From: Streptomyces globosus | GTDB taxonomy: Bacteria; Actinomycetota; Actinomycetes; Streptomycetales; Streptomycetaceae | Reading direction: 5' to 3' | Assembly (NCBI RefSeq): GCF_003325375.1 | Contig: NZ_CP030862.1 | Span: 5,461,501-5,525,500, forward strand | Length of the DNA: 64,000 nucleotides | Shown: positions 40,855 through 49,776 of the stretch, piece by piece | Layout: each line of letters opens with the position of its first letter | Numbering within the stretch: the stretch's first letter is position 1 | Made by a program: the position numbers and the translations under genes | Notes under the pieces: generated by a model | What the model was told of the DNA's origin: nothing | Seen by the model: only the letters and a program-made list of their open reading frames with translations | Databases searched by the model: none

Positions 40855-43800
40855 TCAGATGAGGGCGGCGGCCTCCTCCAGGGTGAGGCCGCCGCCCTCG
40901 GCGTACGCGGCCCCGTACGCGGCGTCGTCCAGCTCCCCCCGGACCAGCTCCTCCGCGCGGGCCCGGTCCTCCCGCTCCGTCGCCACCGGGACGTGCCCGT
41001 CCGGCAGCAGCGCCCGGTACGCGCCCAGCAGCCGGGCGGCGCGCAGCGCCTCCTCGCGGCCGCCGAGCCCGGCCCGCGCGCGGGCCGCCGTCAGCATGTA
41101 GACGGCGGGCAGCTGCGGGGCGACCATGTCGGCCAGCGGGTCCCGGGCGGACTCCAGGGCCTGCCGCAGCACGGCCAGCGCCTGCTTGTGGCAGCCGTCC
41201 TGGTTGTCCAGCCAGGCCATCGTGGCGAGCAGGTAGCAGTCGAAGACGGCGTACGCGCCCATGGCGAACTCCTCGCGCAGCCGGCGGATGTGCGCGCGGG
41301 CCTCGGCGATGCGGCCCCTGCGCCCCAGGCACACCGCCATGAACAGGTGGGCGGCCGGCATGGCCTCGTTGCCGTAGCTGCGGGGCATGGCGCGCAGCAC
41401 GTCGGCGAGCAGGTCCTCGGCCTCGGCGTACCGCCCGCTCTCCATCAGCACCCCGGCCATGCGCACCCGCAGCACCGTCACCTGCGAGGGCGCGCCGAGC
41501 CGCTCCGCGTGCCGGATGGCCGCCCGGAAGTCGTCCGCGGCGAGCGCGTACAGGCCGTGCTTCTCGCGGGCCTCGGCGCGGGCCGACAGCGCCTCCGCGC
41601 AGCCCCAGTCGTCTCCGAGCGCGGTGAACAGCGCAAGGCTCTCCTCTGCGTCGCGGGAGGCGTCGCCCGCCCATGCGGCCCGGTTGGCCAGTACGTTCGC
41701 CCGGAGCTGCAGGGCGACGGCGAGCTCCCAGCGGTAGTCGAACGCGCGGGCCGTCTCGACGGTGGCGTCGATGGTGCGGCGCAGCATCTCCGCGTCCCCG
41801 CCGATCATCACCGCGTAGATCCACAGCGAGCCGGGGGCCCGGCAGGTCTGCGGCAGGCCCGGCCGGTAGGCGGCGAGGACGCCCTCGATCAGCGGGCGCA
41901 CCTCCGGCGAGTTCCAGTTCTCGCTGTTCTGGTCCCGTGCGGCGAGCTGGAGGAGCCGGATGCCGCGCCAGGCCTCGGTGAGCGCCTCCCCGCGGTACGG
42001 CGGCGGCGTGTCGGCGATCCGGTCGGGCACCGGGCCGGCCGGGGCGACGGGCGCGCGGAAGGGGTCCGGGCCCAGCTCGGCGACGGCGTTCGCCCAGTGC
42101 CGGCACTCGGCACGCAGGTCGTGCATCTGCCAGTACCAGACGAGGCAGTGCACGAGGCACAGCGCCTCCCCGGCGTCCCGGGCCGCGACCGCCCGGCGCA
42201 GCGCGCTGCGGATGTTCTCGTAGTCGGCGGCGAGCCGCTCCCCGGCCTCCCGCTGGCCCGCCCCGCGCAGCAGGGGCTCGGTGGCCCGGGCGAACTCCCG
42301 GTAGTGCACGAGATGCCGCCGCTCGGCGGCCCCGGCCTCCCCGGACTCGGCGGCGAGGCGCTCCCGGGCGTACTCGGCGACGGTCTCCAGCATCCGGTAC
42401 CGCATGCCGCCGGGCCCGGGCGCGGCGATGACGAGCGACTTGTCGACGAGCGACCCGACGACGGAGGCGACGTCCCCGGTCCGGACGACGGCGCCGCCGC
42501 GCCCGCCCGCACCGGGACCGCGGCCGGAATCGGGGTCGGGACCGGGACCGGGGTCGGCGCAGACCGCTTCGGCGGCGGGCAGGTCGCAGCCGCCGGCGAA
42601 GACCGACAGGCGGGCCAGGACGCGGCGTTCCGCCGCGTCGAGGAGTTCCCACGACCAGTCGACGACCGCGCGGAGCGTCTGCTGCCGCGGCAGGAGGGTA
42701 CGCGCGCCGCCCGTCAGCAGCCGGAACCGGTCGTCCAGCCGGTCCGCGATCTGCCGGGGCGTCAGCAGCCGCAGCCGCGCCGCCGCCAGCTCGATCGCGA
42801 GCGGGAGGCCGTCCAGGCGGCGGCAGATCTCGGCGGCCGCGTCGGGGTCCTCGGCGACGGTGAAGCCGGGGCGGGCGGCGGCGCCGCGGTCGTCGAGGAG
42901 CCGCAGCGCGGCATGGTCCGGCAGCGGCTCCACGGGCCGGAGGAACTCCCCCGGCACCCCGAGCGGTTCGCGGCTGGTGGCCAGGATCCGCACCCCGGGG
43001 CAGTGCGTGAGCAGCCGTTCGGCCAGCTCGGCGGCGGCCCCGGCGACGTGCTCGCAGTTGTCGAGGACCAGCAGCATGCCGCGCCGGGCGCAGTGCTCGG
43101 TGAGGCGGGCGAGCGGCTCGTCTCCCGCCCGCTCGGTCAGGGCGCGCAGCTCCTCGGCCGAGGCTCCGCGCAGCTTGGTCTCGCGGGCGCCGAGCGCGGT
43201 GAGGACGGCCTCGGGGACGTCGTCCGGGTCGTTGACGGGGGCGAGCTCGGCGAACCACACGCCGTCGGGCCACCGCTGCCGGCCGGCCGCGCCCGCGGCG
43301 TGGGCCTCGGCGGCCTCCTGCGACAGGCGGGTCTTGCCGGCGCCGCCCGGCCCCAGCAGGGTGACGAGCCGGGCACGTCCGAGGTCCGCGCCGATGGCCC
43401 GGATGTCCTCCTCGCGCCCGACGAACGTCGTCAGCCGCGCCTTCAGGTTCCCCGGCCGCGCCTCCGGAACGGCTGCGGGCCCGGGGGGCCCGGGCGGCGG
43501 CGCGAGGAGTTCGGCGTGCAGGGCGCGCAGGGCCGGCCCGGGGTCCGTGCCGAGCCGGCCGGCGAGCTCCTGCCGGACCTCCTCGTAGGCGGCGAGCGCC
43601 TCCGCCGCCCGCCCCGCGTCCCGCAGCGCCCGGATCCGCAGCGCCTGGAGCGGCTCGTCCAGCGGGTGCCGCCCGCACAGCTCGGCGAGCTCGGGCAGGG
43701 CGCGTTCCGCCTCGCCGAGGCCGAGGGCCGCCGCGAGCCGGCCCCGCCGCGCCTCGGCCCGTACGGCCTCCCAGCGCGCGGCCTCCGCGCCCGGCTCGGG

Positions 43801-44211
43801 CAGGTCGGCCAGGGCCGGGCCGCGCCACAGCGCCAGCGCCTCGTCGTACAGGGCCGCGGCCTGCGCCGGATCTGCCCCGACGGCCGCGGCGGCGGCCCGG
43901 ACGAGCCGCTCGAAGCGGTACGCGTCGACGTCCTCACGGGCGGCCGCGAGCAGGTAGCCGCCCTCCTCGGAACGCACCGCGGACCGGCCCAGGGCCCGCC
44001 GCAGCCGCCCGACCAGCGCCTGCAGGGCGGCCGGCCCGTCGGCGGGGGGCTCGCCGGCCCACACGTCGGCGACGAGCAGGTGCACCGGCACGGCCCGCCC
44101 GGCCCGCAGGGCCAGCGCGGTCAGCAGGGCGCGCAGCCGCGCCCCGCCGACGGCGACGGGCGTCCCGTCGCCCCGGACGACCTGAACGGAACCGAGGATC
44201 GCGTAGCGCAC
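40855..44211 (-). CDS. AfsR/SARP-family transcriptional regulator with ATPase and TPR-like domains
   Basis: This 1118-residue regulator has an OmpR-type winged helix (residues 1-~92), a bacterial transcriptional activator domain (about 97-240, YRFERLVRAAAAAVG), and an NB-ARC-like ATPase with P-loop GPGGAGKTR near 287 and LLVLDNCEHVAGAA near 375. The C-terminal helical part (about 700-1118) resembles TPR repeats. SARP regulators activate antibiotic clusters by binding direct repeats. The start is GTG 44211; the longer frame upstream is not protein-like. It is convergent with the DrrAB-type operon. Confidence 0.9.
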   Translation of the reverse strand: MRYAILGSVQVVRGDGTPVAVGGARLRALLTALALRAGRAVPVHLLVADVWAGEPPADGPAALQALVGRLRRALGRSAVRSEEGGYLLAAAREDVDAYRFERLVRAAAAAVGADPAQAAALYDEALALWRGPALADLPEPGAEAARWEAVRAEARRGRLAAALGLGEAERALPELAELCGRHPLDEPLQALRIRALRDAGRAAEALAAYEEVRQELAGRLGTDPGPALRALHAELLAPPPGPPGPAAVPEARPGNLKARLTTFVGREEDIRAIGADLGRARLVTLLGPGGAGKTRLSQEAAEAHAAGAAGRQRWPDGVWFAELAPVNDPDDVPEAVLTALGARETKLRGASAEELRALTERAGDEPLARLTEHCARRGMLLVLDNCEHVAGAAAELAERLLTHCPGVRILATSREPLGVPGEFLRPVEPLPDHAALRLLDDRGAAARPGFTVAEDPDAAAEICRRLDGLPLAIELAAARLRLLTPRQIADRLDDRFRLLTGGARTLLPRQQTLRAVVDWSWELLDAAERRVLARLSVFAGGCDLPAAEAVCADPGPGPDPDSGRGPGAGGRGGAVVRTGDVASVVGSLVDKSLVIAAPGPGGMRYRMLETVAEYARERLAAESGEAGAAERRHLVHYREFARATEPLLRGAGQREAGERLAADYENIRSALRRAVAARDAGEALCLVHCLVWYWQMHDLRAECRHWANAVAELGPDPFRAPVAPAGPVPDRIADTPPPYRGEALTEAWRGIRLLQLAARDQNSENWNSPEVRPLIEGVLAAYRPGLPQTCRAPGSLWIYAVMIGGDAEMLRRTIDATVETARAFDYRWELAVALQLRANVLANRAAWAGDASRDAEESLALFTALGDDWGCAEALSARAEAREKHGLYALAADDFRAAIRHAERLGAPSQVTVLRVRMAGVLMESGRYAEAEDLLADVLRAMPRSYGNEAMPAAHLFMAVCLGRRGRIAEARAHIRRLREEFAMGAYAVFDCYLLATMAWLDNQDGCHKQALAVLRQALESARDPLADMVAPQLPAVYMLTAARARAGLGGREEALRAARLLGAYRALLPDGHVPVATEREDRARAEELVRGELDDAAYGAAYAEGGGLTLEEAAALI

Positions 44212-44356
44212 CGCCCCATTGTCCCCACCGGGGCGCCCGCCCCCGCCCCGTTTTCCCCGTCCGCCCCACGCGCCCCAGTGGCACCCGCTCGGCCCGGCCA
44301 CGGCCCGGTGCGGAGCCCTGCCCCCGCCCCCTTCCGCGGCCGCCGGGGGCGCGCGG

Positions 44357-44362
44357 TAGGTT
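44357..44362 (+). promoter_or_regulatory. Putative -10 element of the site-2 protease gene (leaderless)
   Basis: TAGGTT is followed by TCGCGGC and the ATG at 44370, seven bases downstream. No ribosome-binding site is present. Confidence 0.4.
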
Positions 44363-44369
44363 TCGCGGC

Positions 44370-45170
44370 ATGGTTCATCAGCGGACGCGCAGTGAGCGCC
44401 AGGTCAGTTCCGTCTTTCTCGGCATGGTCGCGATCATGGCCGTCACGGGGTGGGCCGTGTGGACGGGCTACTCGCAGAGCGCCGGGCTCGCGGTGTTCCT
44501 CTTCGTCACGTCGGCGTGGCTGGTCTCGCTGTGCCTGCACGAGTACGCACACGCCCGGACGGCCCTGCACGGCGGCGACCTCACCGTCGGCGCGAAGGGC
44601 TACCTGACGCTGAACCCCCTCAAGTACACGCACGTCCTGCTCAGCGTCGTCCTCCCCCTCCTCTTCGTGATCATGGGCGGTATCGGCCTGCCGGGCGGCG
44701 CCGTGTTCATCGAGCGGGACCGCATCCGGGGCCGCTGGAAGCACAGCCTGATCTCGGCGGCGGGCCCGCTGACGAACGTGGCGTTCGCCGTCGTCTGCAC
44801 CGCCCCGTTCTGGCTGGGCGCCCTCGACGGGGTGCCGCAGCCGTTCCGCTTCGCGCTGGCGTTCCTCGCGCTGCTGCAGGTGTCGGCGTCGATCCTGAAC
44901 TTCCTGCCGGTGCCCGGCCTCGACGGCTACGGGGTCATCGAGCCCTGGCTGTCGTACCGGGTGCGCCGGGAGCTGGCGCCGCTGGCGCCGGTCGGGCTGA
45001 TCGCGGTGTTCGCACTGCTGTGGATCCCGGCCGTGAACGCGGTCTTCTTCGACGTGGTCCACGGCGCCCTGTCGGCGCTGGGCGTGCCGGACCTCGACAG
45101 CTACTGCGGGTTCGACCTGTTCCGCTTCTGGGAGGACACCGAGGGCTTCTGCGCGGTACCGCAGCCCTGA
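44370..45170 (+). CDS. Site-2 protease family (M50) membrane peptidase
   Basis: In this 266-residue protein, the zinc motif HEYAH (residues 57-61) lies in a membrane segment, and a second motif, NFLPVPGLDGY near residue 180, supplies the third ligand Asp. About five membrane segments. Such proteases cut proteins within the membrane, often anti-sigma factors. It lacks PDZ or CBS domains, so it belongs to the short group whose substrates are mostly unknown. The gene is monocistronic and convergent with a small membrane-protein gene. Confidence 0.9.
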   Translation: MVHQRTRSERQVSSVFLGMVAIMAVTGWAVWTGYSQSAGLAVFLFVTSAWLVSLCLHEYAHARTALHGGDLTVGAKGYLTLNPLKYTHVLLSVVLPLLFVIMGGIGLPGGAVFIERDRIRGRWKHSLISAAGPLTNVAFAVVCTAPFWLGALDGVPQPFRFALAFLALLQVSASILNFLPVPGLDGYGVIEPWLSYRVRRELAPLAPVGLIAVFALLWIPAVNAVFFDVVHGALSALGVPDLDSYCGFDLFRFWEDTEGFCAVPQP

Positions 45171-45189
45171 CGCCGGGCGGGCCGGCGGG

Positions 45190-45375
45190 TCAGCCGGCCT
45201 GGCGGGCGGCCTTGCGGGCCCGCTCGCGGCGGATGTAGTACCAGGCCATGTTGGAGGACAGGCCGGCCAGCAGCACCCAGACGATGCCGAGGAAGCTGCC
45301 CTCGACGAAGGCCACCACGGCCGCCGCCACGGACAGCACGCAGACGAGGAGGGCGAAGACGGCGAGGCGGGGCAT
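45190..45375 (-). CDS. Small two-helix membrane protein
   Basis: This 61-residue protein has two hydrophobic segments (about residues 3-24 and 28-45) and a basic tail (IRRERARKAARQ). No known domain. GAGACG precedes its ATG. It is convergent with the site-2 protease gene. It could be a real small protein of unknown role. Confidence 0.6.
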   Translation of the reverse strand: MPRLAVFALLVCVLSVAAAVVAFVEGSFLGIVWVLLAGLSSNMAWYYIRRERARKAARQAG

Positions 45376-45641
45376 GGGGTACGTCTCCTAGACGGGGCAC
45401 GGAACGGCATCGAGCCCCTCCAGTGTCCCCCACGCCCCGCACAGCCCCGCGCCGCCACCCCCCGCCCCGCCCGCGGCCCTTTTCCCCGTTCGCCGGATCC
45501 GCGCCCTCCCGCGCCGCTATGGTGCGCCCGAGGGTGTGTCGCGCATCACGCGCCGCGAGCACAGAGGCAGAACGACAGCCCGGCCCGCTCGGCCCGCCGC
45601 AGCGGGCGCCGGGCGGGCCGGCCGGGCCGCCGCCGGGGCGG

Positions 45642-46364
45642 TCAGACGTCGGTGATGCGCAGGGCGGCGTGGGCCTTGTAGCGGCGGTTCGTGGAGATGA
45701 GGTTCGCCACGAGGGCCTCGACCTGGTGCGCGTTGCGCAGCCGGCCGGCGAAGACGCCGCGCATTCCGGGGATGCGGGCGGCCAGGGCCTGGACGATGTC
45801 GGTGTCGGCGCGGGAGTCGCCGAGGACCATCACGTCCGTGTCGATCTCCGCGACGGACTCGTCCTGGAGGAGGACCGCCGACAGGTGGTGGAAGGCGGCG
45901 GTGACCCGCGAGTCGGGCAGGAGTGCGGCGGCCTGCTGGGCGGCGCTGCCCTCCTCGACCCGGAGGGCGTACGCGCCCTGCTTGTCGAAGCCGAGGGGGT
46001 TGACGCAGTCCACGACGAGCTTGCCCGCGAGGTCCTCGCGGAGCGCTTCGAGGGTCTTCGCGTGGCCCTCCCACGGCACCGCGATGATCACGACGTCGCT
46101 GCGGCGGGCGGTCTCGGCGTTGTCGGCGCCCTCCACTCCGAGGCCGATCCCGGCGGCGGCCTGGCGGGCGCGGTCTGCGGCGCGCGAGCCGATGACCACC
46201 TTCTGGCCCGCCTTGGCGAACCGGTAGGCCAGGCCCCGGCCCTGGTCTCCGGTGCCGCCGAGGACGCCGACGACGAGGCCGGAGACGTCCGGCAGGTCCC
46301 ACGGGTCCTTGGCGGGGGCCTTGGCGGGCGCGGGCGGCTTCTGGGTGCTGTCGCTAGAGGTCAT
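45642..46364 (-). CDS. F420-dependent NADP reductase (NADPH:F420 oxidoreductase)
   Basis: This 240-residue protein has a Rossmann fold with the NADP motif GGTGDQGRGLAYRFAKAG near residue 36 followed by VIGSRAADRA, and the F420-side segments VVIIAVPWEGHAKTL, VDCVNPLGFDKQG and AAFHHLSAVLL. It transfers hydride between NADPH and coenzyme F420, supplying reduced F420 for actinobacterial redox enzymes. The first ~25 residues are a Lys/Ala/Pro-rich extension. Confidence 0.9.
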   Translation of the reverse strand: MTSSDSTQKPPAPAKAPAKDPWDLPDVSGLVVGVLGGTGDQGRGLAYRFAKAGQKVVIGSRAADRARQAAAGIGLGVEGADNAETARRSDVVIIAVPWEGHAKTLEALREDLAGKLVVDCVNPLGFDKQGAYALRVEEGSAAQQAAALLPDSRVTAAFHHLSAVLLQDESVAEIDTDVMVLGDSRADTDIVQALAARIPGMRGVFAGRLRNAHQVEALVANLISTNRRYKAHAALRITDV

Positions 46365-46499
46365 GGGGGGAGCGTAGTGCGGGGATCCGTACGCGCGAAC
46401 GGGTGCCGCCCCGTGCGGCCGCCCGGCCCGGGCCTCCCCGGCGGCCCTGCCGCGCCGCGGCCGCTCCCGGACGGCCTCCCGCCGCCCCGGACGGACCCC

Positions 46500-46754
46500 C
46501 TAGGAGGCCGAGCCCGGGCCGCTCCCGTCGTCCGGCGTGCCCTCGGCGGACTTGTCGTTCCACCGGGGGTCGTTCTGCCATTCGAGGTTGCGCTCCTGCG
46601 CCGTCTCCATGGCGTGTGCCGCCTCCTCGGGCGATCCGTACGGGCCGAAACGGTCCTTCGCCGGGCACTCGGGGCCCTCTTCGACCTTCTTGTGGACCAG
46701 GCAGTAGTACCACTCGCCCGGTTTGCCCGTCTGGCGCTTCTTGAACAGGGCCAT
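46500..46754 (-). CDS. Small conserved Streptomyces-type protein of unknown function
   Basis: This 84-residue protein has a compact core with two Cys in a WYYCLVHKKVEEGPECPAKD segment and aromatic residues (RFGPYGSPEEAAHAMETAQ), followed by an acidic, Gly/Ser-rich tail. The ATG at 46754 with GAAGGAGC before it is preferred over the longer frame. It is divergent from map. The Cys pair could bind zinc. Confidence 0.65.
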   Translation of the reverse strand: MALFKKRQTGKPGEWYYCLVHKKVEEGPECPAKDRFGPYGSPEEAAHAMETAQERNLEWQNDPRWNDKSAEGTPDDGSGPGSAS

Positions 46755-46835
46755 CGTCCCCGGCTCCTTCCTCCGCGGCCGCGTGCCGCCTCCGTACCGT
46801 CCTGTCTGCCGCCATGCTGCCCCAGGAGTGCTGGA

Positions 46836-46841
46836 TACACT
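46836..46841 (+). promoter_or_regulatory. Putative -10 element of map (leaderless)
   Basis: TACACT is followed by CGCTTGC and the ATG at 46849. The same hexamer at nearly the same distance precedes nadE. Confidence 0.42.
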
Positions 46842-46848
46842 CGCTTGC

Positions 46849-47706
46849 ATGTCTGGCCAGTCGCTGCTCGTACCCGGCGAGCTCTCTCCGCCCCGTTCCG
46901 TTCCCGGCAACATCCGCCGGCCCGAGTACGTGGGCAAGCCCGCGCCCACTCCGTACACCGGCCCGGAGGTGCAGACGCCCGAGACCGTCGAGGCGATGCG
47001 CACCGCCGGACGGATCGCCGCGCGGGCGATGGAGGAGGCCGCGAAGCTGATCGCCCCCGGCACCACCACCGACGAGCTCGACCGCGTCGCGCACGAGTAC
47101 CTGTGCGACCACGGGGCCTACCCGTCGACGCTGGGCTACCGCGGCTTCCCGAAGTCGCTGTGCACCTCCGTCAACGAGGTCATCTGCCACGGCATCCCCG
47201 ACTCGACGGTGCTGCGCGACGGCGACATCGTGAACCTGGACGTCACCGCGTACATCGGCGGCGTGCACGGCGACAACAACGCCACCTACCTGTGCGGCGA
47301 CGTGGACGAGGAGTCCCGCCTCCTGGTGGAGCGGACCCGGGAGGCGCTGAACCGGGCGATCAAGGCCGTCAAGCCGGGCCGGCAGATCAACGTGATCGGC
47401 CGGGTCATCGAGTCGTACGCGAAGCGTTTCGGCTACGGCGTGGTCCGGGACTTCACGGGGCACGGCATCAACTCGGCGTTCCACTCCGGCCTGATCATCC
47501 CGCACTACGACAGCCCGCACGCCACGACCGTCATGCAGCCCGGGATGACCTTCACGATCGAGCCGATGCTGACGCTCGGCACCCACGAGTACGACATGTG
47601 GGAGGACGGCTGGACGGTCGTGACGAAGGACCGGAAGCGGACCGCGCAGTTCGAGCACACACTGGTCGTGACGGACTCGGGAGCCGACATCCTCACCCTG
47701 CCGTAG
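46849..47706 (+). CDS. map: Type I methionine aminopeptidase
   Basis: This 285-residue enzyme removes the initiator Met from new proteins. Metal ligands of the pita-bread fold are visible: Asp in VNLDVTAYIGG, Asp in GVHGDNNATYL, His in FTGHGINSAFH, Glu in FTIEPMLTLG and Glu in AQFEHTLVVT. The first ~40 residues form the Pro-rich extension of actinobacterial type Ic enzymes. Leaderless start at ATG 46849. Streptomyces usually has more than one map gene. Confidence 0.94.
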   Translation: MSGQSLLVPGELSPPRSVPGNIRRPEYVGKPAPTPYTGPEVQTPETVEAMRTAGRIAARAMEEAAKLIAPGTTTDELDRVAHEYLCDHGAYPSTLGYRGFPKSLCTSVNEVICHGIPDSTVLRDGDIVNLDVTAYIGGVHGDNNATYLCGDVDEESRLLVERTREALNRAIKAVKPGRQINVIGRVIESYAKRFGYGVVRDFTGHGINSAFHSGLIIPHYDSPHATTVMQPGMTFTIEPMLTLGTHEYDMWEDGWTVVTKDRKRTAQFEHTLVVTDSGADILTLP

Positions 47707-47756
47707 CCGGTTCCGGGCCCCCGGGGACGTTTTACCGACAACGCGTCGGGAACACA

Positions 47757-47776
47757 TTGACTTAGGTATGCCTAAG
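47757..47776 (+). promoter_or_regulatory. Iron box over the heme oxygenase promoter
   Basis: CTTAGGTATGCCTAAG (47761-47776) is a palindrome with CTTAGG/CCTAAG arms, resembling DmdR/IdeR iron boxes (TTAGGTTAGGCTAACCTAA). It overlaps a -35-like TTGACT at 47757-47762. Iron-loaded repressor bound here would block transcription, so heme oxygenase should be made when iron is scarce. Confidence 0.7.
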
Positions 47777-47839
47777 CAGGAGGATCAGGCGTGGCGGCCG
47801 TGCCGCCACGCCCGGTCCCCCCTTCCCCGGAGGTCTGTC

Positions 47840-48487
47840 TTGGACGCCTTCTCCACGGCCATCCGCGTCGCGTCGCACGAGCAGCACACCGAGGCCGAGT
47901 CCTCCTCCTTCATGAGCGACCTGCTCGGCGGCCGGCTCGGAGTCGACGCGTACGCCCGCTACACCGAGCAGCTGTGGTTCGTGTACCGGGCCCTGGAGGA
48001 CGCGGCCGAGGCCCTCGCCGGCGATCCGGTGGCGGGGCCCTTCATCCGTCCGGAACTGATGCGCGTCGCCGAGATCGAGCGCGACCTGGCGCACCTGCGC
48101 GGCCCGTCCTGGCGCGAGACGCTGGTGGCGCTGCCCGCCACGCGGGCGTACGCGGCGCGGGTCGCCGAATGCGCGGCCGCCTGGCCCGGCGGGTACGTCG
48201 CCCACCACTACACCCGCTACCTGGGCGACCTCTCCGGCGGCCAGATCATCCGCGACCGGGCGGAGCGGGCCTGGGGCTTCGCGCGCAAGGGCGACGGCGT
48301 CCGCTTCTACGTCTTCGCGGACATCTCCAACCCGGCCGCCTTCAAGCGCGAGTACCGCGGGCTCCTCGACGCGATCGCCGCGGACGACCTGGAGAAGCAG
48401 CGCATCATCGACGAGTGCAAGCGGGCCTTCGACTACAACGGGGCCGTCTTCCGCGAGCTGGGGGCGGAGTTCCCGCTCAGCGCCTGA
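47840..48487 (+). CDS. hmuO: Heme oxygenase (biliverdin-producing)
   Basis: About 215 residues from TTG 47840, the usual size of bacterial HmuO. The enzyme opens heme to biliverdin, CO and iron. The heme-binding His is His16 in SHEQHTEAESSSFMSDLL, matching the proximal His of C. diphtheriae HmuO. The distal helix has YLGDLSGGQIIRD with its conserved Gly pair. The TTG has GGAGG six bases upstream. An in-frame ATG at 47768 lies inside the iron box and is unlikely. Its last 11 bases overlap the convergent PhzF-like gene. Confidence 0.92.
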   Translation: MDAFSTAIRVASHEQHTEAESSSFMSDLLGGRLGVDAYARYTEQLWFVYRALEDAAEALAGDPVAGPFIRPELMRVAEIERDLAHLRGPSWRETLVALPATRAYAARVAECAAAWPGGYVAHHYTRYLGDLSGGQIIRDRAERAWGFARKGDGVRFYVFADISNPAAFKREYRGLLDAIAADDLEKQRIIDECKRAFDYNGAVFRELGAEFPLSA

Positions 48488-49160
48488 CCGGCTGCGCCGG
48501 GGAGTCGAAGCGGACGCGCCCGCCGATCTCGACGGTGCCGTCGGGTCCGGGCGCGGTGAGGATCTGCGAGCCCGCGCCCTGGTTGATGTTCAGGGCGCGG
48601 TTCAGCTGCGCCGTCAGCAGGGCCGCGGCCGAACCGGTGGCCTCGTCCTCGGCGATGGCCCCGTCGGGCCGCCGGGGGAAGCCGCGGGCGCGGACGCGGC
48701 CCGCGGCCTCGTCCTCCCACGCCCACGCGTACAGCCAGCCCTCGCCGGGCGGCGGTGCGGGCAGCGCGTCGACCTCGCCGGGCGTCGCGTACTGCCGGGT
48801 GCGCTTGCCCTCGGCCCACTCGGGCCGGACCGTGACCCAGGTGAACTCGCCGTCGTCGCGGGCCCATACGGACCCGGCGGGCGGCTGGAGCTCCTCGATG
48901 TCCAGCAGCCAGGCCACCCCGACGAGCGGGTGCCCCGCGAACGCCATGCGCGTGCCCGGGGTGCGGATGTCGACGACCCCGCGCTCGGGGTCGTCGACGA
49001 ACACCGTCTCGCTGTAGCCGAGTTCGGCGGCGAGCGCCTGCCGGGACGCGTCGTCCGGGCAGGTGCGGCCGTCGCGGACGACGCCGAGCAGGTTGCCGAA
49101 CCGCCCGTCGCCCGCGCAGAAGACCCTGAGTACGTCGAGATCGTTCACGCGGGCATTCAA
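48477..49160 (-). CDS. PhzF-family isomerase-like protein (shorter paralogue)
   Basis: This 227-residue protein has the PhzF/DapF-like fold with the catalytic Glu in ELGYSETVFVDD and the segment AFAGHPLVGVAWLL; the C-terminal repeat holds EDEATGSAAALLTAQL. It is shorter than the usual ~280 residues. Substrate unknown; despite the family name no phenazine genes are nearby. A second PhzF-like gene lies 0.6 kb upstream on the same strand. Confidence 0.83.
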   Translation of the reverse strand: MNARVNDLDVLRVFCAGDGRFGNLLGVVRDGRTCPDDASRQALAAELGYSETVFVDDPERGVVDIRTPGTRMAFAGHPLVGVAWLLDIEELQPPAGSVWARDDGEFTWVTVRPEWAEGKRTRQYATPGEVDALPAPPPGEGWLYAWAWEDEAAGRVRARGFPRRPDGAIAEDEATGSAAALLTAQLNRALNINQGAGSQILTAPGPDGTVEIGGRVRFDSPAQPVRR

Positions 49161-49200
49161 ACACGGCCCGGCCGCGGGCCGCGCTCCGCCGCCCGGCCGG

Positions 49201-49776
49201 TCACCAGAGCCGGTCGACCGCCCCCGGGTGCAGGGCGATACGGGTCCCCGCGAAGTCCTCCGCCCGACCGGTGCGCCCGCCGGCGCGCGGCGGGAAGTAG
49301 CCGAGCACCTCCTTGTCGAAGCCCGGCTCGTCCGTGGCCAGCGGCTCGGCGGGCGTGCCGCCCACCAGCACGGCCCCGGGCAGGCGGGTGAACCCGGCCG
49401 CCTCGTAGAAGCCGGCGAGCGGCCGGTCGCAGCTGAACAGGACGACGTCCACGCCCGGGTCGGCGGCCAGCGCCGCCCGTGCGGCCGCGACCAGGCGGCG
49501 CCCGTACCCGCGGCCGCGCACCGACTCCCGGGTGACGACGGCGCTCAGGCCGGCGGCGCGGTAGGTCCGCCCCGCGTGCCGGAGCCGCTTGTACAGCAGC
49601 GCCAGCGATGCGAGGACCGTCCCCGACGCGTCGAGCAGCAGCAGGGCCCGCGGGGCGAGCGCCGGGTCGTGCCCCGCTGTGGCGCCCGGCCAGGCCTGCG
49701 CCTCCAGCTCGGCGACCTGCGCCGCGAGGTCCGCCGGCAGCTCGGCCTCCGGCCAGGCGGCGACCGTCGCGGTCAT
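49201..49776 (-). CDS. GNAT-family N-acetyltransferase
   Basis: In this 191-residue protein, the acetyl-CoA site is VVTRESVRGRGYGRRLV followed by an Ala-rich helix, and the C-terminal part has VLFSCDRPLAGFYEAAGFTRL, typical of aminoglycoside-type GNATs. Target not predictable. Its ATG overlaps the stop of the preceding PhzF-like gene (ATGA), making a two-gene coupled unit. Confidence 0.86.
   Translation of the reverse strand: MTATVAAWPEAELPADLAAQVAELEAQAWPGATAGHDPALAPRALLLLDASGTVLASLALLYKRLRHAGRTYRAAGLSAVVTRESVRGRGYGRRLVAAARAALAADPGVDVVLFSCDRPLAGFYEAAGFTRLPGAVLVGGTPAEPLATDEPGFDKEVLGYFPPRAGGRTGRAEDFAGTRIALHPGAVDRLW

Noticed and set aside
39769..44607. A 1612-codon open frame on the plus strand
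   Set aside because: It runs out of frame through the permease and antisense to the AfsR-like regulator; no domain, Arg/Gly/Pro-rich composition.
47768..47839. ATG 47768 as the heme oxygenase start
   Set aside because: It lies within the iron-box palindrome and adds 24 unconserved residues without a ribosome-binding site; TTG 47840 has GGAGG and the family-typical length.
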